Source of the DNA: Billgrantia campisalis
GTDB taxonomy: Bacteria; Pseudomonadota; Gammaproteobacteria; Pseudomonadales; Halomonadaceae
Length of the DNA: 64,000 nt
Assembly: GCF_022341425.1 (NCBI RefSeq)
Contig: NZ_JABFUC010000014.1
Location: 62,001 to 126,000 of the forward strand
Reading direction: 5' to 3'
The position numbers and the translations under genes are program-made. The notes under the pieces were generated by a model. It saw only the letters and a list, made by a program, of their open reading frames with translations. It was not told where the DNA came from and ran no database searches. Below, piece by piece: positions 29,704 through 39,640 of the stretch (position 1 is the first letter of the stretch; each line of letters begins with the position of its first letter).

Positions 29704-30000
29704 ATGAGAAGCGATGTGCAAGCGCGACCCGACTGGGTGGCGCTGGTGGCGATGTTGGTAGCGGCCGCGCTGGCGCTGTGGCTATTGCTGCGCCCGGAAC
29801 TGATCAGTGCGCTGCCCATGCCGGTGCGCCTGCCGCTGATCGCTCTGGGGGTCTGGGCTCTGGGGGCCGCCTTCATGCGCCCGCTGGGGCTCGAGCTGCG
29901 ACGCCACTGGCAGCGGCGGGCGGCGTCGCCGCCGTGGAGCCTGGTGGCCCTGGGCGTCTTTACGCTGATCCTGCTATTGCGAGCGCTGTGGCTGACATGA
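29704..30000 (+). CDS. Small integral membrane protein of unknown function
   Basis: The product has 98 residues. Three hydrophobic stretches are seen: WVALVAMLVAAALALWLLL (about 11-29), MPVRLPLIALGVWALGAAF (about 39-57) and LVALGVFTLILLLRALWL near the C-terminus. The loops are rich in Arg. It resembles cation-rich small membrane proteins of Halomonas but I do not recognise a family. GGGAGGAG lies just before the ATG at 29704. No partner gene is on the same strand nearby. Confidence 0.65.
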   Translation: MRSDVQARPDWVALVAMLVAAALALWLLLRPELISALPMPVRLPLIALGVWALGAAFMRPLGLELRRHWQRRAASPPWSLVALGVFTLILLLRALWLT

Positions 30001-30024
30001 TCTGGCCACCACGTGAGGGGTGTG

Positions 30025-30059
30025 AAAAAACGACAGGCCGCCAAAGAGGCGGCCTGTCG
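30025..30059 (-). terminator. Rho-independent terminator downstream of putP copy 2
   Basis: CGACAGGCCGCC and GGCGGCCTGTCG form a 12-base perfect stem around a five-base loop, followed on the minus strand by TTTTTT. It lies about 30 bases past the end of putP copy 2. Confidence 0.92.
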
Positions 30060-30087
30060 AGTCGAGCCTAAATCGCTCAGTGGCGGA

Positions 30088-31566
30088 TCAGGGCTCCGCG
30101 AAGGTATCGAAGTCGGCGGTCACCCGCAGGTTCGGCTCCTCGGTAGCCAGGCTTGCCGCCACGATGGCGATGTAGGCGAAGATCACCCCGGGGACGATCT
30201 CGTAGAGGTCGAACAGCCCGCCGGAGAGTTCGGCCCAAATCACCACGGTCACGCCGCCCACCACGATGCCGGCCAGCGCCCCCCACTTGTTCATGCGCCG
30301 CCAGTAGAGCGACATGATCAGTGCCGGACCGAAGGCGGCGCCGAAGCCGGCCCAGGCGTAGGCGACCAGGTCGAGCACGGTGGCGTCGGGGTTCAGGGCG
30401 AGCAGGTAGGCGATCACGGCGATGCCGATCACCGCGAAGCGGCCGACCCACACCAGCTCGGTCTGGCTGGCGTCCTTGCGGAAGATCGCCTTGTAGAAGT
30501 CGTCGGTCAGCGCCGAGGAGGAGACCAGCAGCTGGGAGTCGGCGGTGGACATGATGGCGGCCAGGATGGCGGCCAGCAGGATACCGGCGATCACCGGGTG
30601 GAAGATCAGGTTGACCATCACCATGAACACCGTCTCGCCATCGGCCAGATCGCGCTGCACATAGCCCACGCCGAGCAGGCCCACGGCCACGGAGCTGATC
30701 AGGGCGATGGCGGTCCAGGAGACGGCGATGCGCCGAGCGGTGGGGATGTCGCGGTCGCTGCGAATGGCGGCGAAGCGGGCCAGGATGTGCGGCTGGCCGA
30801 AGTAGCCCAGGCCCCAGGCCAAGGAACTGACGATACCGATGAAGGTCAGCGCCTCGCCGGTGGAGGCGTCGCGGAACCAGGCCAGCATGTACTCACTCTC
30901 GGCGGCGAGCGCCGCGCCGGCGCCTGCGGTACCGCCCAGGTCGCTGAAGGCGATGATCGGCACGATGGCCAGGGCGGCGGCCATCATCAGCCCCTGGATC
31001 AGGTCGGTCCAGGAGACCGCCAGGAAGCCGCCGAAGAAGGTATAGGAGATGACCGCGATGGTGCCGATGGTCACCGCCAGGGTGTAGTCATAGCCGAATA
31101 CCGTCTCGAACAGCCGGCCGCCGGCCACCAGGCCCGAGCTGGTATAGAAGAGGAAGAACATCAGAATGAACAGCGCCGAGATCACCCGCAGCAGCTGCGT
31201 CTTGTCCTGGAAGCGGTTGGCGAAATACTCCGGCAGGGTCAGGGAATCGCTGAGCTTGAAGCTGTAGAGGCGCAGGCGACGCGCCACGACCAGCCAGTTG
31301 AGCCAGGTGCCGACCAGTAGGCCCACGGCGATCCAACTCGCCGAGATGCCGCTGACGTAGGCGGCCCCGGGCAGGCCCAGCAGCAGCCACCCCGACATGT
31401 CCGAGGCCCCGGCGGAGATCGCCGAGGTCCAGGGCCCTAGCGAGCGACCGCCGAGGATGTAGTCGGAGAGGTTGGTGGTGCGCATGTAGGCGACGATACC
31501 GATGCCCAGCATCAGCAGCAGGTACGCCACGAAGGTAAAGCCGATGGCCATGTTGTTCTCAATCAT
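30088..31566 (-). CDS. putP: PutP, sodium/proline symporter (copy 2)
   Basis: A 492-residue symporter with about 13 membrane segments. It has ISAGASDMSGWLLLGLPGAAY, GYFGQPHILARFAAI and STADSQLLVSSSALTDDFYK, all family marks also present in copy 1. It follows the shorter putA on the same strand, with a 43-base gap, and ends with a strong terminator, so putA2-putP2 is probably an operon. The presence of two symporters may give different affinities or osmotic control of proline uptake. Confidence 0.95.
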   Translation of the reverse strand: MIENNMAIGFTFVAYLLLMLGIGIVAYMRTTNLSDYILGGRSLGPWTSAISAGASDMSGWLLLGLPGAAYVSGISASWIAVGLLVGTWLNWLVVARRLRLYSFKLSDSLTLPEYFANRFQDKTQLLRVISALFILMFFLFYTSSGLVAGGRLFETVFGYDYTLAVTIGTIAVISYTFFGGFLAVSWTDLIQGLMMAAALAIVPIIAFSDLGGTAGAGAALAAESEYMLAWFRDASTGEALTFIGIVSSLAWGLGYFGQPHILARFAAIRSDRDIPTARRIAVSWTAIALISSVAVGLLGVGYVQRDLADGETVFMVMVNLIFHPVIAGILLAAILAAIMSTADSQLLVSSSALTDDFYKAIFRKDASQTELVWVGRFAVIGIAVIAYLLALNPDATVLDLVAYAWAGFGAAFGPALIMSLYWRRMNKWGALAGIVVGGVTVVIWAELSGGLFDLYEIVPGVIFAYIAIVAASLATEEPNLRVTADFDTFAEP

Positions 31567-31609
31567 ATGAGAGTTCCTTCAGTGTTGTTGTGGTTCCAGT
31601 CATGAGTGC

Positions 31610-34600
31610 TCACTCATCTCCCAGCGCAAGCAGTGACGCATTGCCGCCCAGCGCGGCGGTGTTGTTGGTCACCGTTTTTTCCGTGGCGAAGCGCAGCAGG
31701 TAGTGCGGTCCGCCGGCCTTGGGGCCGGTGCCGGAGAGGCCCTGGCCGCCAAACGGCTGTACGCCGACAACGGCGCCGATGATATTGCGGTTGATATACA
31801 CGTTACCAACCCGGATTTTCTGCGCTATTTCATCGGCAAAGGATTCGTTACGGCTGTGCACGCCGAAGGTCAGGCCGTAGCCGCGACCGTTGATCGACTC
31901 GATCACCTTGTTCAGCTCGCTGGCCTTGTAGCGCACGATATGCAGCACCGGGCCGAACTGCTCACGCTCCAGCGCCTCGATGCCGTCGATCTGGAAGGCC
32001 GCCGGGGCCACGAAGGTGCCGTTGGCGGTGTACCGCGGGTCGAGTCGGGTTTCGGCCAGCAGCCGGCCCTCGCCCTTGAGCGTCTCGATATGCGCCATCA
32101 GCCCCCGACGGGCGTCCTCGTCGATCACCGGGCCCACGTCGGTGCCCAGGTCGCGGGGATCGCCCACGTGCAGTTCCGCCATGGCCCCTTCGAGGATCTC
32201 GATCACTCGGTCGGCCACGTCGTCCTGCAGGTAGAGTACCCGAAGCGCCGAGCAGCGCTGGCCGGCGCTCTGGAAGGCCGACTGGATCACGTCCACCACC
32301 ACCTGCTCGGGCAGGGCGGTGGAGTCGACGATCATGGCGTTCATGCCGCCGGTTTCGGCGATCAGCGTTGGCAGCGGCGCGTTCTCTCGGGCGGCCAGGG
32401 CGCGGTTGATGATCTGGGCGGTGTCGGTGCCGCCGGTGAAGACCACCCCGGTGATGCGCGCATCGCGGGTCAGCACGCTGCCCACGGTGGGGCCGTCGCC
32501 AGGCAATAGCTGGACGACGTCGCGGGGCATGCCGGCCTCGTACAGGAGCTCGATGACCCGGTGGGCGACGATGGAAGTCTGCTCGGCGGGCTTGGCCAGC
32601 ACGGTGTTGCCGGCCACGGCAGCGGCCACCACCTGGCCGCAGAAGATCGCCACCGGGAAGTTCCAGGGGCTGATGGCGGCGAAGACGCCCTTGCCGGAGA
32701 GCATCAGCTCGTTGGATTCGCCGGTGGGCCCGGGCAGGGCGGTGGGCTCGGCGAACATCGCTTCGGCGCGCATGGCGTAGTAGCGGCAGAAGTCCACCGC
32801 CTCGCGGATTTCATCGACGCCGTCGGTGAGCAGCTTGCCGCCCTCCCGGGAGCACAGCGTCATCAGCTCGGCCATGTGGGTTTCCATCAGATCGCCCAGG
32901 CGGCGCACGATGGCGGCCCGCTCGGCCACCGGGGTGGCGTCCCAGCGCGGGAAGGCGGCCCAGGCGGCATCCACGGCGCGGGCGGCCTGCTCGGCGCTGG
33001 TCCACTGCACGCTTCCGACCCGCTTGTTGCGATCAAAGGGGCTGGTTACTTCGTGGGTATTGGCCGGATCGGTGGCCACCTCGAAAGCCAGCAGTGGACG
33101 CGCGCTATAGGCCTTGTCCATGAAGCCGGCCATGGCGTCCATCAGCGGCTGGTACTGGCTGCGCACATTGAGATTGACGCCGCCTGAGTTGCGTCGACCC
33201 TTGCCATAGATGTCCTGGGGCAACGGAATCTTCGAGTTGGTGTAGCGGCTGTGCTGCTTGAGCGCCTCCACGGGGTGCACGCAGAGCGACTCCACCGGCA
33301 CCTTGGGGTCCACCAGCTGGTGGACGAACGACGAGTTGGCGCCGTTTTCCAGCAAGCGGCGCACCAGGTAGGGGAGCAGGTCCTTGTGGGCGCCCACCGG
33401 GGCGTAGATGCGGCAGTAGGTCCCCTTGGGGGCGCGCTTGAGAGCGGCCTCGTAGAGCGCCTCGCCCATGCCGTGCAGCCGCTGAAACTCGAAGGCGCGA
33501 TCGGCGGCATTGGCCTGCTCGAGGATGGTGCTGATGGTGTGGGCGTTGTGGGTGGCGAACTGGGGGAAGATCCGCCCGCGGGTGTCATCGGAGAGCAGGA
33601 AGCGGGCGCACACCAGGTAGGCCACGTCGGTGGCCGCCTTGCGGGTGTAGACGGGGTAGCCGTCGACGCCGAGCTGCTGGGACTCCTTGATTTCGCTGTC
33701 CCAGTAAGCGCCCTTGACCAGACGCAGGGGGATCTCGTCGCCCTGACGGTCTGACAGGCGGTTGAGGTAATGCAGGGTCGGCAGGGCGCGCGTCGAGTAG
33801 GCCTGCACCACCAGGCCGAAGTGGCCCCATCCCCGGCAGCTGTCGCTTTCGTAGACGGCTCGGAACACCTCCAGCGACAGCTCGAGGCGGTCCACCTCCT
33901 CGGCATCGACGGTCAGCGCCACGTCGCGCTCGCGGGCCATGTCGACCAGCTGGCGAACGCTCCCCACCAGTTCGCGGAGGATCTGCTCGCGGCGGCCGAA
34001 CTCGTAGCGCGGATGCAGCGCCGAGAGCTTGATCGACACCGAAGGCGCCGGGGTCTTCGCCGACAGGCCCTGGCTGGTCTTGCCGACCCGCTCGATGGCC
34101 CGGGCATAGTCGTCGAAGTAGCGCTTGGCGTCGGCGCGGGTGCGGGCGGCTTCGCCAAGCATGTCGTAGGAATAGGTGTAGCCCTTGTCAAACAGCGGCT
34201 TGGAGCGCTTCAGGGCCTCGTCGATGTCGCGGCCCAGTACGAACTGCTTGCCCATGATCTTCATGGCTTCGACCATGGCCCGGCGAATCACCGGCTCGCC
34301 CATGCGGTTGACCAGCTTGTTGATAAAGCCGCTGGGCTTGCCCTCGCGGGGCTTGTCGAGCGTCACCACCCGGCCGGTCATCAACAGGCCCCAGGTAGAG
34401 GCGTTGACCATCCAGGAGTCGCTCTGGCCCATGTGCGCCTTCCAGTCGGCGGGGCCCAGCTTATCCTCGATCAGTGCATCGGCGGTGGCCTTGTCGGGAA
34501 TGCGCAGCATGGCCTCGGCCAGGCACATCAGCATCAGGCCTTCATGGGTGTCCAGGCTGTACTGCTGCAGCAGCTCGTCGATGGTGTCTACCGCGGTGTC

Positions 34601-34801
34601 CATCTCGCGAACGTCGCGAACGAGTTCCGCCGTCTTGCCGGCAATGCGCCGAAAGTCGTCGGTGTCGGCGCTCAGTACCGCGATCAGTTCGCCGACGAAG
34701 GCGTCTTCATCGACGACGTAGTGTTCGCTGACGCGCGCGAAGAGCGTGTCGAGATCCTGCTGCCAGGTGGCGGTGTCCAGCATCTTGTTGGAATCGAGCA
34801 T
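31610..34801 (-). CDS. putA: PutA, bifunctional proline dehydrogenase / P5C dehydrogenase (short form)
   Basis: A 1063-residue enzyme with the proline dehydrogenase domain (about 170-500, TYCRIYAPVGAHKDLLPYLVRR, shortened here) and the aldehyde dehydrogenase domain (about 560-1030, ETGGMNAMIVDSTALPEQ and SAGQRCSALRVLYL). It ends NTAALGGNASLLALGDE, the conserved C-terminal lid. It has no DNA-binding N-terminus and no long C-terminal domain, so it differs in architecture from the 1221-residue copy. Starts at 34801 or 34783 are both possible. It is followed by putP copy 2. An AraC-type regulator lies upstream on the same strand. Confidence 0.96.
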   Translation of the reverse strand: MLDSNKMLDTATWQQDLDTLFARVSEHYVVDEDAFVGELIAVLSADTDDFRRIAGKTAELVRDVREMDTAVDTIDELLQQYSLDTHEGLMLMCLAEAMLRIPDKATADALIEDKLGPADWKAHMGQSDSWMVNASTWGLLMTGRVVTLDKPREGKPSGFINKLVNRMGEPVIRRAMVEAMKIMGKQFVLGRDIDEALKRSKPLFDKGYTYSYDMLGEAARTRADAKRYFDDYARAIERVGKTSQGLSAKTPAPSVSIKLSALHPRYEFGRREQILRELVGSVRQLVDMARERDVALTVDAEEVDRLELSLEVFRAVYESDSCRGWGHFGLVVQAYSTRALPTLHYLNRLSDRQGDEIPLRLVKGAYWDSEIKESQQLGVDGYPVYTRKAATDVAYLVCARFLLSDDTRGRIFPQFATHNAHTISTILEQANAADRAFEFQRLHGMGEALYEAALKRAPKGTYCRIYAPVGAHKDLLPYLVRRLLENGANSSFVHQLVDPKVPVESLCVHPVEALKQHSRYTNSKIPLPQDIYGKGRRNSGGVNLNVRSQYQPLMDAMAGFMDKAYSARPLLAFEVATDPANTHEVTSPFDRNKRVGSVQWTSAEQAARAVDAAWAAFPRWDATPVAERAAIVRRLGDLMETHMAELMTLCSREGGKLLTDGVDEIREAVDFCRYYAMRAEAMFAEPTALPGPTGESNELMLSGKGVFAAISPWNFPVAIFCGQVVAAAVAGNTVLAKPAEQTSIVAHRVIELLYEAGMPRDVVQLLPGDGPTVGSVLTRDARITGVVFTGGTDTAQIINRALAARENAPLPTLIAETGGMNAMIVDSTALPEQVVVDVIQSAFQSAGQRCSALRVLYLQDDVADRVIEILEGAMAELHVGDPRDLGTDVGPVIDEDARRGLMAHIETLKGEGRLLAETRLDPRYTANGTFVAPAAFQIDGIEALEREQFGPVLHIVRYKASELNKVIESINGRGYGLTFGVHSRNESFADEIAQKIRVGNVYINRNIIGAVVGVQPFGGQGLSGTGPKAGGPHYLLRFATEKTVTNNTAALGGNASLLALGDE

Positions 34802-34964
34802 GAGGTATCCCCCGGGTATGACCCGTTTGCTAAGGCATCACCACGGCCGCGTTCGGGCGGGCTGCCCGGGGCCAGTGGGTTTTCCAGAGAGTAGGGGGCC
34901 GCTCGACTAACTGCTTGTCGATTCCGGGGGTAAGTTTGTCGATTTCGCGCGTGGCGACAGTGGT

Positions 34965-35786
34965 TTACGACTTAAGTCGAATGCTGTGTGACGTGTCACT
35001 GTCAACTTTCAGGCGTCCGAGGGGCTGCTGGCGCAGCTTGCTGGGGGGGCAGCCGAAGGTACGCCGGAAGGCGTGGGACAGGGCGCTCTGGTGGGTGAAG
35101 CCGGTGGCGGCGGCGACGTCGGACAGCGGCATGCGGCTTTCCAGAAGCAGCTGCCTTGCCCGGTTCAGGCGCCGGCTGCGAACGTACTGCCAGGGCGAGA
35201 CGCCGGTCTGTTCGCGGAAGCAGCTGCGAAAGTGTGCCTCGCTCAGGCACGCCTGGGCGGCCAGGTCGCCGACCGTCAGGGGGCTGGCCAGGTGCTGGTC
35301 GATGTAGCGGTCGAGCTTGGCCAGGTCGAGCCGCTGCAGGGCCGGAGGCGGCGCGCTGTTGCCCAGGCGGGCGTGCAGGCAGCCGAGCAGGGTGGCGGCC
35401 AGACGATCGCTCTGGAGCGGGTCGTGGCGATCCGGCGGCAGGCTGGCAAGCTCATGGAGCAGGAAGTCGAGATAGCGCTTCAGGGGATCATCGAGATCGA
35501 AGAAGCGCGGGGCATCGAACAGGCGCACCAGTTCATGGTGGTGGCCGGTCAGCGAGGGGGCCTCGGCGGGCAGGTCGAGGATCAGCTGGCGGTTGTCGCC
35601 CTGGCCGACATAGTAGTGCACGTGATTGGCCGGCACGATGCAGCCCGAGAGGGCCGAGATGGCACCGCCCAGCCCCTCGATCTCGAATTCGGCCTGGCCC
35701 CGCAGCCCGATCACGATCTGGTGGTAGTCGTGAGCATGATGCTGGGTGGCGGTATCGAGAGGGATCTGGCGAATGGCACTGGGCAT
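34965..35786 (-). CDS. AraC-family transcriptional regulator
   Basis: The product has 273 residues. The N-terminal half is a cupin-like sensor domain with HHAHDYHQIVIGLRGQAEFEIEG, only partly quoted here. The C-terminal half (about 165-265) has the two helix-turn-helix motifs, with DLAAQACLSEAHFRSCFREQ and SDVAAATGFTHQSALSHAFR. Because it lies immediately upstream of the putA2-putP2 genes, it may be the proline-responsive activator, as PruR (also AraC-type) is in Pseudomonas. That role is an inference from position. Confidence 0.85.
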   Translation of the reverse strand: MPSAIRQIPLDTATQHHAHDYHQIVIGLRGQAEFEIEGLGGAISALSGCIVPANHVHYYVGQGDNRQLILDLPAEAPSLTGHHHELVRLFDAPRFFDLDDPLKRYLDFLLHELASLPPDRHDPLQSDRLAATLLGCLHARLGNSAPPPALQRLDLAKLDRYIDQHLASPLTVGDLAAQACLSEAHFRSCFREQTGVSPWQYVRSRRLNRARQLLLESRMPLSDVAAATGFTHQSALSHAFRRTFGCPPSKLRQQPLGRLKVDSDTSHSIRLKS

Positions 35787-35836
35787 GCACGCTCCCCGCC
35801 TGGGTGTCGAAGCGCTACAGTATAGACGATGCCCGG

Positions 35837-36217
35837 TCAGCGTTCATTGTCTTGCTCTTGCTGGCGTTTGAGCCGGGTATGGGCGGCCAGGTGGTCGCGT
35901 AGCGCCGCCAGCTCCTCCTGACCCGTTGCGTCCAGCAGCGGCTTGCCCTGGGCAATCTGCCAGCGGCGGCCGTGCTCGCTCATCAGTCGCTGGGCACGGC
36001 GGCGAACGCCGTCCAGATACTCGTCATGACGAATCGGGTAGCCGACGATGGCATTCCACTCATTCTCGCTGATACGGCTCTCCAGGGCCTTGTCGAAGGC
36101 CTCCAGGAGGTGCTCGGGCTCGGTGCGGTAGCGCGGGGTGCGCGAGAACATCAGGATCAACACCATGCCGCCGATGATCAGCAGGCAGACGGCGAAAATC
36201 AGCAGGAAAAGCGCCAT
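35837..36217 (-). CDS. Small membrane-anchored protein of unknown function
   Basis: The product has 126 residues with one N-terminal membrane helix (MALFLLIFAVCLLIIGGMVL) followed by a charged helical domain containing ESRISENEWNAIVGYPIRHD and a glutamine-rich C-terminus. The start at 36217 is chosen because the upstream region would overlap a tRNA-like end and has no ribosome site. No family is recognised with certainty. GGAG is seven bases upstream. Confidence 0.65.
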   Translation of the reverse strand: MALFLLIFAVCLLIIGGMVLILMFSRTPRYRTEPEHLLEAFDKALESRISENEWNAIVGYPIRHDEYLDGVRRRAQRLMSEHGRRWQIAQGKPLLDATGQEELAALRDHLAAHTRLKRQQEQDNER

Positions 36218-36296
36218 GGAGCCGCTCCAGGAGCTCGTGTCGCTGGAAGCGCAGGGCCGATAAATGCAGGCAAGGCAAGTTGACACGAGAAGAGAT

Positions 36297-36370
36297 TGGA
36301 GCGGGTGAAGGGAATCGAACCCTCGTCTTAAGCTTGGGAAGCTTCTGCTCTACCATTGAGCTACACCCGC
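36297..36370 (-). tRNA. tRNA-Gly (CCC)
   Basis: The minus strand reads GCGGGTG...CACCCGC TCCA with the CCA end encoded. The D-arm is GCTC/GAGC, the T-arm is GAGGG-TTCGATT-CCCTT and the anticodon loop is TTCCCAA, giving anticodon CCC. One pair of the anticodon stem (27-43) is a G-A mismatch. Length 74 with CCA. Confidence 0.95.
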
Positions 36371-36772
36371 AAGGCGGTTTCGATAGTAAAACCAAATGGT
36401 TGCCGCTTGCAAGCTGTCTCCCTACCTGGCGTTTCGCTTTTTTCCGATTTTCCCTGGTAAGTGCCTGTTTTGACGTTCTCGCTCGGGGCGCTGTCGCCTG
36501 CCATGGGCGGCGGGCCACCCCGAGGTGAGCGAGTCGGCCATGCCGGGGGGAAAAACCTGCCACGGTGCGCGAACTTTCTGGCGAAGGAGTGTCATATTGA
36601 GTACAGACAACAGCGCGATGGCAGTCGCTAACACTGTTGCTCTGGCTCGCAGTTTCGATCTTGCCGCCCATGCTCCCATGTGGCGGCTTTCTTTTGCGCG
36701 CGGCTTCTCCGTGAGCGTGCCAGACGCGACGACGCCCGGCGCGCGGCCAGGCGTCGTCAGCGGCTTGACTGC
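36371..36772. other. 402-base gap between the tRNA and the CBS gene
   Basis: No established gene is seen. A frame with a TTG start at 36597 behind GAAGGAG (leading with LSTDNSAMAVANTV) runs about 60 codons and then enters the CBS gene on the other strand; I do not accept it as a gene. The right end holds a perfect 9-base inverted repeat (GACGACGCC at 36728-36736, GGCGTCGTC at 36750-36758, 13-base loop) just past the CBS stop, which may act as a terminator or transcript end for the CBS gene, although no T-run follows. Confidence 0.5.
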
Positions 36773-37180
36773 TCAGGCGCGGCGCATGCGCAGGATCGCG
36801 GTTAGCACGTCGCGCCGGGTGACGATGCCGACCAGGCGCTCCTGCTCGGTCACCGGGTAGACCTTGGGCTTGGAGCCGAGCATCTCCTGGGCCAGGTCGG
36901 TGATGCTCTTGTTGGGTGTGACCGAGAGCACCTCGTGGCGCATCAGTTCTCTCACCAGCGGTGGCTCCTCGTTGAGGTAGGCGCTCTCCAGCAGCTTGCC
37001 GAGCACGTCCTGCTCGGAGATGAAGCCGATCAGGTGGTCATGGCTGTCGACCACCGGGACCCCGGGGAGCCGGTGCAGTGCCAGGCCTTCGGCCAGGGTC
37101 GTGACCGACGTATTGGCGGTGACCCGATAGCAGTCGCGGGACATGATGTCGCGAACGATAGTGGGGGCCTTGCTGGGCAT
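36773..37180 (-). CDS. CBS-domain protein (two CBS repeats)
   Basis: The product has 135 residues starting MPSKAPTIVRDIMSRDCYRV. Two CBS motifs follow: the first with HRLPGVPVVDSHDHLIGFIS and the second with MLGSKPKVYPVTEQERLVGI. A standalone CBS pair binds adenosine nucleotides or regulates a partner protein; none is nearby. AAGGAG lies before the ATG at 37180. Confidence 0.85.
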   Translation of the reverse strand: MPSKAPTIVRDIMSRDCYRVTANTSVTTLAEGLALHRLPGVPVVDSHDHLIGFISEQDVLGKLLESAYLNEEPPLVRELMRHEVLSVTPNKSITDLAQEMLGSKPKVYPVTEQERLVGIVTRRDVLTAILRMRRA

Positions 37181-37263
37181 GGCGGATCTCCTTGTCCATG
37201 GTTCGGATGCGTTCAGCATAGCCGACAGCCGGTGCGCCGGTCTGCCATCGGTTAACACTTTTA

Positions 37264-37314
37264 CCAACGCTGGGAGCTGTCTGCGTTGGAACCCGGTAAA
37301 GGAGCGAGGGCTCC
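37264..37314 (+). other. Two short hairpins upstream of the YqaE-like gene
   Basis: CCAACGC (37264-37270) pairs with GCGTTGG (37283-37289), and GGAGC (37301-37305) pairs with GCTCC (37310-37314). They lie 84-134 bases before the gene. They could be a leader structure; no terminator T-run follows either. Confidence 0.3.
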
Positions 37315-37397
37315 AAATTAGGAAAACGCTTGTACATGGCAGGGGCGGCCGTCCAGTCTGACAGTCGACTGCTGCTTGCCGTCACCGGGAGGTCGCG

Positions 37398-37880
37398 ATG
37401 GATGCACGGGAATACATGGCCAAGAAAGGCATCGGCGGTGGCCGTGATGAGGAGCGGCCCAACACTCTCGAGGAGAAAGCCTGGGCCCGTGCCCGCGAGG
37501 CCGGTGATCATCGGCCGCGGGCGGGAACGCCCTACGATTGGGAGGACTGGGAGCGCTACCATGACGAACTCGCTGAGGGAGCCGAGGAGATCGAGCAGAA
37601 GATTGACCACGAGGCCCACCCTGCCCTCGCCCACGCCGAGGCCAAATCCGCCGCGGGCGCCGGCGGTGAGGTGACGACAGCGGCTGCCACGCCCGCTGTG
37701 CCTCCTCATCCGGCGGTTCGGCTGGCGTTCAAGACGCTGGCCGTGCTGCTGCCCCCGCTGGCCGTTGGCCTGTCGCGCGGCGGGCCCAAGCGCCTGATGG
37801 TCAATCTGCTGTTGACCCTGCTCGGTTGGCTGCCAGGGGTGGTGCATGCGCTGCGCTGGCTGCGCCGTGGGAGCGGCTAA
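37398..37880 (+). CDS. YqaE/Pmp3-like membrane protein with an acidic N-terminal extension
   Basis: The product has 160 residues. The last 55 contain the Pmp3 signature: LAVLLPPLAVGLSRGG, then INLL-type VNLLLTLLGWLPGVVHAL. Normal YqaE/Pmp3 proteins are about 50-60 residues. Here a soluble region of about 105 residues precedes it, beginning MDAREYMAKKGIGGGRDEER and rich in Glu, Asp and Ala. Pmp3-type proteins modulate membrane potential and salt tolerance in plants and yeast. The extension may be a salt-adapted addition. GAGG lies before the ATG. Confidence 0.75.
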   Translation: MDAREYMAKKGIGGGRDEERPNTLEEKAWARAREAGDHRPRAGTPYDWEDWERYHDELAEGAEEIEQKIDHEAHPALAHAEAKSAAGAGGEVTTAAATPAVPPHPAVRLAFKTLAVLLPPLAVGLSRGGPKRLMVNLLLTLLGWLPGVVHALRWLRRGSG

Positions 37881-39548
<1,668 letters not shown>

Positions 39549-39579
39549 GCGCCTCCGGACCTGGTGGCCCTCGGCGGCA

Positions 39580-39607
39580 TTGATGTGGGCCTGAGACCGG
39601 GTATAAA
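39580..39607 (+). promoter_or_regulatory. Candidate sigma-70 promoter of the DMT transporter gene
   Basis: TTGATG (39580-39585) and TATAAA (39602-39607) are separated by 16 bases, 33 bases before the GTG start of the DMT gene. Confidence 0.5.
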
Positions 39608-39640
39608 CTCCGTCAACTTTTTCAATGGCTGGAGTTAACC

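Noticed and set aside
31602-31617. Palindrome ATGAGTG-CT-CACTCAT at the end of the short putA gene
   Set aside because: Short, without T-tract, and partly coding, so no regulatory role can be supported.
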